Position numbers and translations under genes: made by a program. A stretch of 64,000 bases of DNA, taken from contig SDRW01000001.1 of the NCBI GenBank assembly GCA_007845485.1, positions 62,001 through 126,000 on the forward strand, written 5' to 3'. This DNA comes from TM7 phylum sp. oral taxon 348 (GTDB taxonomy: Bacteria > Patescibacteriota > Saccharimonadia > Saccharimonadales > Saccharimonadaceae). Within the stretch, counting starts at the first letter, position 1; the number at the start of each line of letters is the position of its first letter. Under the pieces are notes generated by a model. That model worked only from the letters and a program-made list of their open reading frames with translations, had not been told where the DNA came from and did no database searches. Below, in pieces: positions 60,213 through 64,000 of this stretch.

Positions 60213-62019
60213 GACGTTTTCGCTCGTTTGAATCTAAATATCTTTTCCTTAATCGTAAATTTTTTGGAGTAACTTCAAGTAATTCATCATCTTCAATAAA
60301 ATCTAAACATTGCTCTAAACTGAAGTCTGTAAATGGTGTGAGTTGTACAGATCCATCACTAGATTTACTTCTCATGTTTGTCAACTGCTTAGCCCTGCAG
60401 ACATTAATTTCTAGATCATCTTGGCGATTATATATACCAACTATCATTCCAGCATATACTTCAGTTCCCGCACCGACTAACAATTCACCGCGCGCCTCAG
60501 CAGCCTGCAAAGCATAAGGGGTTGTTATTCCAGCTTCAAAAGCAATTAACACTCCGTTCCTCGTTCTAGGTAATTTACCAGATAAAGGCTGATATCCATG
60601 TGGTAAGCTATTCATAATTACCGTACCTTTTGTAGCAGTTAGTAACACGTTTCGCAAACCAATTAGGGCTCGAGTCGGCAAAATGTAGGTAAGTCTCACA
60701 GACCCACTAGAAGTTGTCTCCTGGCCACGCATTTCCGCCCGCCTGGCACCAAGCTCCTGGCTAATCGCACCAATAAATTCAGAACCAGTTTCAATCAAAA
60801 GCTCTTCTACTGGCTCTTGTTCAATACCATCAATCATTGCTGTAACTACGCGCGGTCGACCAACTTCAAATTCATAACCTTCACGTCGCATTGTTTCTAT
60901 TAATACAGAAAGATGCAACTCACCACGACCAGATACAGTAAATCCTATACCATTTTCTTCAACTCTTAAGCTAACATTGGTTTCAATTTCACGACTTAAA
61001 CGATCACCTATTTGTCTACTAGTTGTAAACTCACCTTCCCTCCCTTTCATAGGACTAGTATTTGGACCTAAGTACATACTTAGGGTTGGAGACTCAATAT
61101 CTATAGTAGGTAAAGCCTCAGGAGATTGCTTATCTGCTACAGTATCACCAATATGTGCCTCAGATATACCTGTTAAGGCGACGATATCCCCAGCGACGGC
61201 TTCTTGTAGCTCTTCACGGTTTAACCCTCTATAACCAAATATCTTATCAATGCGCCCGTTAATCGTCTGATCCCCACGCTTTATGAGTGTAATTTGCATA
61301 CCAGGCTTTGCATTTCCACGAGCAACACGACCAATAGCATATTTACCAAGAAAGGAATCGTACTGCAAACTAGTTACCAACATTTGAAAAGAACCTTGCT
61401 CAACTTTAGGCGCAGGAATATCTTCAATAATCGCATTAAATATAGGAGTTAAATCGGCATGTTCGCTTGGGTTGTCAGGCATTTTTTCCCATGCCTTACC
61501 ATCACGCCCAATCGCATAATAAACTGGATATTGTAGTTGATCATCGCTAATTGCAAGCTCCAAAAATAAATCCGACACCTCATCCAAAACCTCATTAATA
61601 CGGCGAGATGGCTTATCAATTTTGTTTATAATTACAACAGGCTTTAAACCAAGTTCAAGAGACTTTGATAACACAAATTTCGTCTGTGGCATAGGACCCT
61701 CTTGCGCATCAACAATCAAAAGTACTCCATCAGCCATATTGAGTGTTCGCTCAACCTCACCGCTAAAATCAGCATGACCAGGCGTATCAATAATATTTAT
61801 TTTATAATCACCATAAAAAATCGAGGTCTGCTTTGCAGTGATAGTAATACCTCTTTCATGTTCCTGATCACCCGAATCCATAATAAGATCCTGACTCATT
61901 TCAGCTTGGTTATCGCGAAAAGTTTTACTTTGCTTTAAAAGCCCATCAACCATAGTGGTTTTACCATGATCCACATGGGCAATTATCGCAATATTACGAA
62001 TTTTCTGTGAATTTTCCAT
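60193..62019 (-). CDS. typA: Ribosome-binding GTPase TypA/BipA
   Basis: 608 aa, family length. G1 AHVDHGKTTMVDG, G2 ERGITITAKQTS, G3 DTPGHADF, G4 NKIDKPSRR; then domain II, EF-G-like domains III/V and the BipA-specific C-terminal domain with PLRTRNG-like LPRTRNGVLIAFEAG and ECRAKQLTNMR-type motif (here CRAKQLTNMRSKSSD). BipA assists 50S assembly and stress adaptation. It starts a unit that runs into the histidine phosphatase. Confidence 0.97.
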   Translation of the reverse strand: MENSQKIRNIAIIAHVDHGKTTMVDGLLKQSKTFRDNQAEMSQDLIMDSGDQEHERGITITAKQTSIFYGDYKINIIDTPGHADFSGEVERTLNMADGVLLIVDAQEGPMPQTKFVLSKSLELGLKPVVIINKIDKPSRRINEVLDEVSDLFLELAISDDQLQYPVYYAIGRDGKAWEKMPDNPSEHADLTPIFNAIIEDIPAPKVEQGSFQMLVTSLQYDSFLGKYAIGRVARGNAKPGMQITLIKRGDQTINGRIDKIFGYRGLNREELQEAVAGDIVALTGISEAHIGDTVADKQSPEALPTIDIESPTLSMYLGPNTSPMKGREGEFTTSRQIGDRLSREIETNVSLRVEENGIGFTVSGRGELHLSVLIETMRREGYEFEVGRPRVVTAMIDGIEQEPVEELLIETGSEFIGAISQELGARRAEMRGQETTSSGSVRLTYILPTRALIGLRNVLLTATKGTVIMNSLPHGYQPLSGKLPRTRNGVLIAFEAGITTPYALQAAEARGELLVGAGTEVYAGMIVGIYNRQDDLEINVCRAKQLTNMRSKSSDGSVQLTPFTDFSLEQCLDFIEDDELLEVTPKNLRLRKRYLDSNERKRHAKNAI

Positions 62020-62152
62020 AAAATTACTATTTTTATTAGTCTCCTTAGTGCGATTATATCAGTTGAATGGTTATATACAAAATATAGCTATTGCATTTTC
62101 TCTATTAAGTCTATATAATTATCCTTGTAGTATAAAGGCTATTAAATAGTGA

Positions 62153-62229
62153 GGGCGCTTAGCTCAGTTGGCTAGAGCGCTTCGTTTACACCGAAGAGGT
62201 CGGGGGTTCGAGACCCTCAGCGCCCACCA
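62153..62229 (+). tRNA. tRNA-Val (TAC anticodon)
   Basis: 77 nt with CCA. Acceptor GGGCGCT/AGCGCCC; anticodon loop TTTACAC; T-loop GGTTCGAGACC. Followed by a terminator-type stem at about 62243-62275 (AATTCAATCAA/TTGGTTGAATT then TTT). Confidence 0.95.
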
Positions 62230-62293
62230 TATTTAGTCGGATAATTCAATCAAGTTATATTGGTTGAATTTTTATTTTATACCAAAATAAAAA

Positions 62294-62312
62294 GCTACCT
62301 ATTTACAGTAGC
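62294..62312 (-). terminator. Terminator of tRNA-Leu(GAG)
   Basis: Minus strand GCTAC-TGTAAATAG-GTAGC followed by TTTTTATTTT, 20 nt past the tRNA. Confidence 0.65.
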
Positions 62313-62331
62313 AATTTAAATTATTCAGATT

Positions 62332-62419
62332 TGGTGCGAGCGAGAAGACTTGAACTTCCACGAGCGCAATGCTCACTAGCCCCTCAAGCTAGCGCGTCTA
62401 CCAATTCCGCCACGCCCGC
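62332..62419 (-). tRNA. tRNA-Leu (GAG anticodon)
   Basis: 88 nt class II tRNA with variable arm (GAGCATTGCGCTCG). Acceptor GCGGGCG/CGCTCGC (one G-U), anticodon loop CTTGAGG, CCA encoded. Confidence 0.94.
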
Positions 62420-62444
62420 ATATCCATTCATGATTTTAATCCAA

Positions 62445-64000
62445 CTACGGAGTTTTGTAAACACTATTTGTACGCACTGTCCAATTTTGAACATCAAAAT
62501 AACGGTCAGTAGATAATATAAATCTCATATCAGAATTAACTGCTTGTACCCCCTTCAGTGACACATATAAAGCTGCTGGGCGATATAATCCGATTGCTGG
62601 AACTTGCTGAATCCACCTATTTACAAAGTTTCTATATTTCGCCTCTCGTAGAGAATCTTTAGGGCGCGAACGACCACTACTCAGGGCATCATCCGATATT
62701 CCATCTTTATAATTAGATAGATTTAGCCCTCTAGCTACAGCCTGAGAAGAATGCCAATACGCGTATACATCTGGATCAGCCCCAACAGATAGATTATATA
62801 TTAAAACATCGTAATCACGCGGCTGGAGCACTAGACTTGCAAAGTTCTGAGTAGGGTCAGAAGTATCTGTAATACTAATTTGAGATTCAATACCCAATAA
62901 TCGCCACTGATCTGCTATATTTTTTGCCACCTTTTCGTATTCATTATCTTTCTTTAGAGCAATTCGCAAAATGAGCTTTTCATTATTTTTTGTACGAACA
63001 CCAGACACATCTCGTTTCCAGCCAGCTTTTTCAAGAATATCATTTGCTTTATCTTGATTATATTGTGAGATTTTTATATTCTTAAGACTTGCAATCTGGC
63101 TATCTAAAATCGGCAGATCGGCAGATAGAGGATTATAACCTATGTCTTTTTTAATTCTTTTAATATCAAGACCGTATCTAAGAGCGCTTCGCACACTGGC
63201 ATCTTTTAGAATTTCAGAATCAGTATTTAATATAGCGTAAACGCCAGCATTTATTGTAGGTGCGTATCCATTAAATCTTGGATCATGAGTTAATTTACCG
63301 AAACTATCAGACGTAACATCTGCTGCAGCATTAATTGATTGACTCTTTAATGCAGCAACGAGAGATTCATTATCACTATAAGTGTGAAGTTGAAAACGCT
63401 CTACTTTTGAAGCACCTTTATAATATCTAGAATTACGAATCATATGTAGAACAGTATGTTTATTGGCTTCTTTTGTGCGCTGTAATAAACTAAACTTAAA
63501 AGGACCACTGCCAATAGGTGAATTACTAAACCTATCTTCACGCAAAGAATGAATTGGTACTCTCTCTAGGATATGTTTTGGAAGTATCGAAAAAGTTAAA
63601 GTATTTGGGAATGGCGTATATGCGCTAGGTAGTTTAAATTCTATTTTTGTATTATCTACCTTTTTAAACTCAATATTACGCCAACCCTCAGAATTAGGCG
63701 CACCAGAAGATGATCTTTTTATGATATTTAATGTAAAAATAACATCATCAACGGTAACAGGTGTATTATCATGCCATAACGCTCTTTGATGTAGCGAAAC
63801 AGTATATATTTTACCAGTTTTATCAACATTATACCCCGTTGCTAGATCACCACTTAGACTCCCGGTGTCATCGTATCTAAATAGCGAAGAGAACATTAAT
63901 CGACTAGCTGCAATCTCACTGGCAGTTGTAGCATAGATTGGATTCAATGTAGAAATATCTCCAACCATTCCTTCGGCATACGTACCTCCTCTAATTGGCG
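62445..64000 (-). CDS. ABC-type oligopeptide/nickel substrate-binding protein (SBP_bac_5), 5' end outside the window
   Basis: The frame is open to the right edge; residues before the internal Met at 63968 read PIRGGTYAEG, the normal lead-in of this family, so the signal peptide and start lie beyond 64000. At least 518 codons are visible: VGDISTLNPIYATTASEIAA, LSGDLATGYNVDKTGKIYTV, SLHQRALWHDNTPVTVDDV, GPFKFSLL, and late YDVLIYNLSVGADPDVYAYW. SBP_bac_5 proteins capture peptides for Opp/Dpp importers; peptide uptake fits an auxotrophic epibiont. The transporter subunits are not in view. Confidence 0.92.
   Translation of the reverse strand, partial: PIRGGTYAEGMVGDISTLNPIYATTASEIAASRLMFSSLFRYDDTGSLSGDLATGYNVDKTGKIYTVSLHQRALWHDNTPVTVDDVIFTLNIIKRSSSGAPNSEGWRNIEFKKVDNTKIEFKLPSAYTPFPNTLTFSILPKHILERVPIHSLREDRFSNSPIGSGPFKFSLLQRTKEANKHTVLHMIRNSRYYKGASKVERFQLHTYSDNESLVAALKSQSINAAADVTSDSFGKLTHDPRFNGYAPTINAGVYAILNTDSEILKDASVRSALRYGLDIKRIKKDIGYNPLSADLPILDSQIASLKNIKISQYNQDKANDILEKAGWKRDVSGVRTKNNEKLILRIALKKDNEYEKVAKNIADQWRLLGIESQISITDTSDPTQNFASLVLQPRDYDVLIYNLSVGADPDVYAYWHSSQAVARGLNLSNYKDGISDDALSSGRSRPKDSLREAKYRNFVNRWIQQVPAIGLYRPAALYVSLKGVQAVNSDMRFILSTDRYFDVQNWTVRTNSVYKTP

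Overview
The window looks like a chromosome segment of a Saccharibacteria (TM7) or closely related Patescibacteria/CPR genome. The backbone is AT-rich, genes are tightly packed with many short overlaps, metabolism is reduced (pentose-phosphate and lower-glycolysis genes, a D-lactate-type dehydrogenase, no biosynthetic operons), and many short membrane-anchored proteins are lineage-specific. TGA is used as a normal stop (for example the LOG gene at 4182), so this is not the recoded SR1/Gracilibacteria code. The lineage is inferred from gene content and style; no 16S rRNA is present.

Layout. 1-4.2 kb: membrane-anchored proteins, uvrB and a LOG-family gene. 4.2-10.6 kb (-): one carbon operon, gap-rpiB-rpe-tktN-tktC-fba-pfkB-hypothetical, with transketolase split into two genes. 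10.7-12.3 kb (+): bifunctional rel (HD-synthetase-TGS, no ACT) from an apparently leaderless promoter. 12.3-16.3 kb (-): ppa, trxB, an anchored FKBP and an ABC exporter. 16.4-19.3 kb (+): eno followed by one protein that fuses a D-2-hydroxyacid (lactate-type) dehydrogenase to a phosphoglycerate mutase. 19.4-29.6 kb: pheT and pheS on the minus strand, separated by 6.7 kb of accessory DNA. That DNA holds a phage tail-module remnant (tail-tube fragment, tail assembly chaperone with a CCCAAAA -1 frameshift site, truncated tape measure), an oppositely oriented two-gene unit, an alpha/beta hydrolase, a HIT protein and an RclA-like flavoprotein. 29.6-35.7 kb: aquaporin, rmuC, PAP2, GltS-like, MscS and LysM proteins. 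35.9-43.4 kb: tRNA-Gln, trmD-khpA-rpsP, rnc-nudix-nusB, rpmF (46 codons) and a leuS carrying an extra ASCH-like domain. 43.4-47 kb: paralogous anchored proteins and murF. 47-53.5 kb: a second GC-richer block with a DUF2798 protein behind a structured leader, a Nudix protein, a metallopeptidase/34-residue acidic peptide pair next to a pseudoknot-like RNA, nucleotide house-cleaning enzymes and most of ligA. 53.5-64 kb: membrane protein, htpX-lemA, a tRNA cluster, rarA, typA and an oligopeptide-binding protein cut by the window edge.

The main architectural observation is base-composition mosaicism with sharp switches inside conserved genes (pheT, pheS, leuS, ligA). It looks as if blocks from a GC-richer relative were recombined through housekeeping genes, with accessory cargo carried between two anchors (pheS and pheT). 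A strain-chimeric assembly is the alternative. The other main points are the dehydrogenase-PGM fusion beside enolase, the LeuRS insertion, the intact frameshift site in a phage-tail remnant, a tRNA-Gly whose D- and T-loops changed together (U19/A56), and the small acidic peptide next to a metallopeptidase and a structured RNA.
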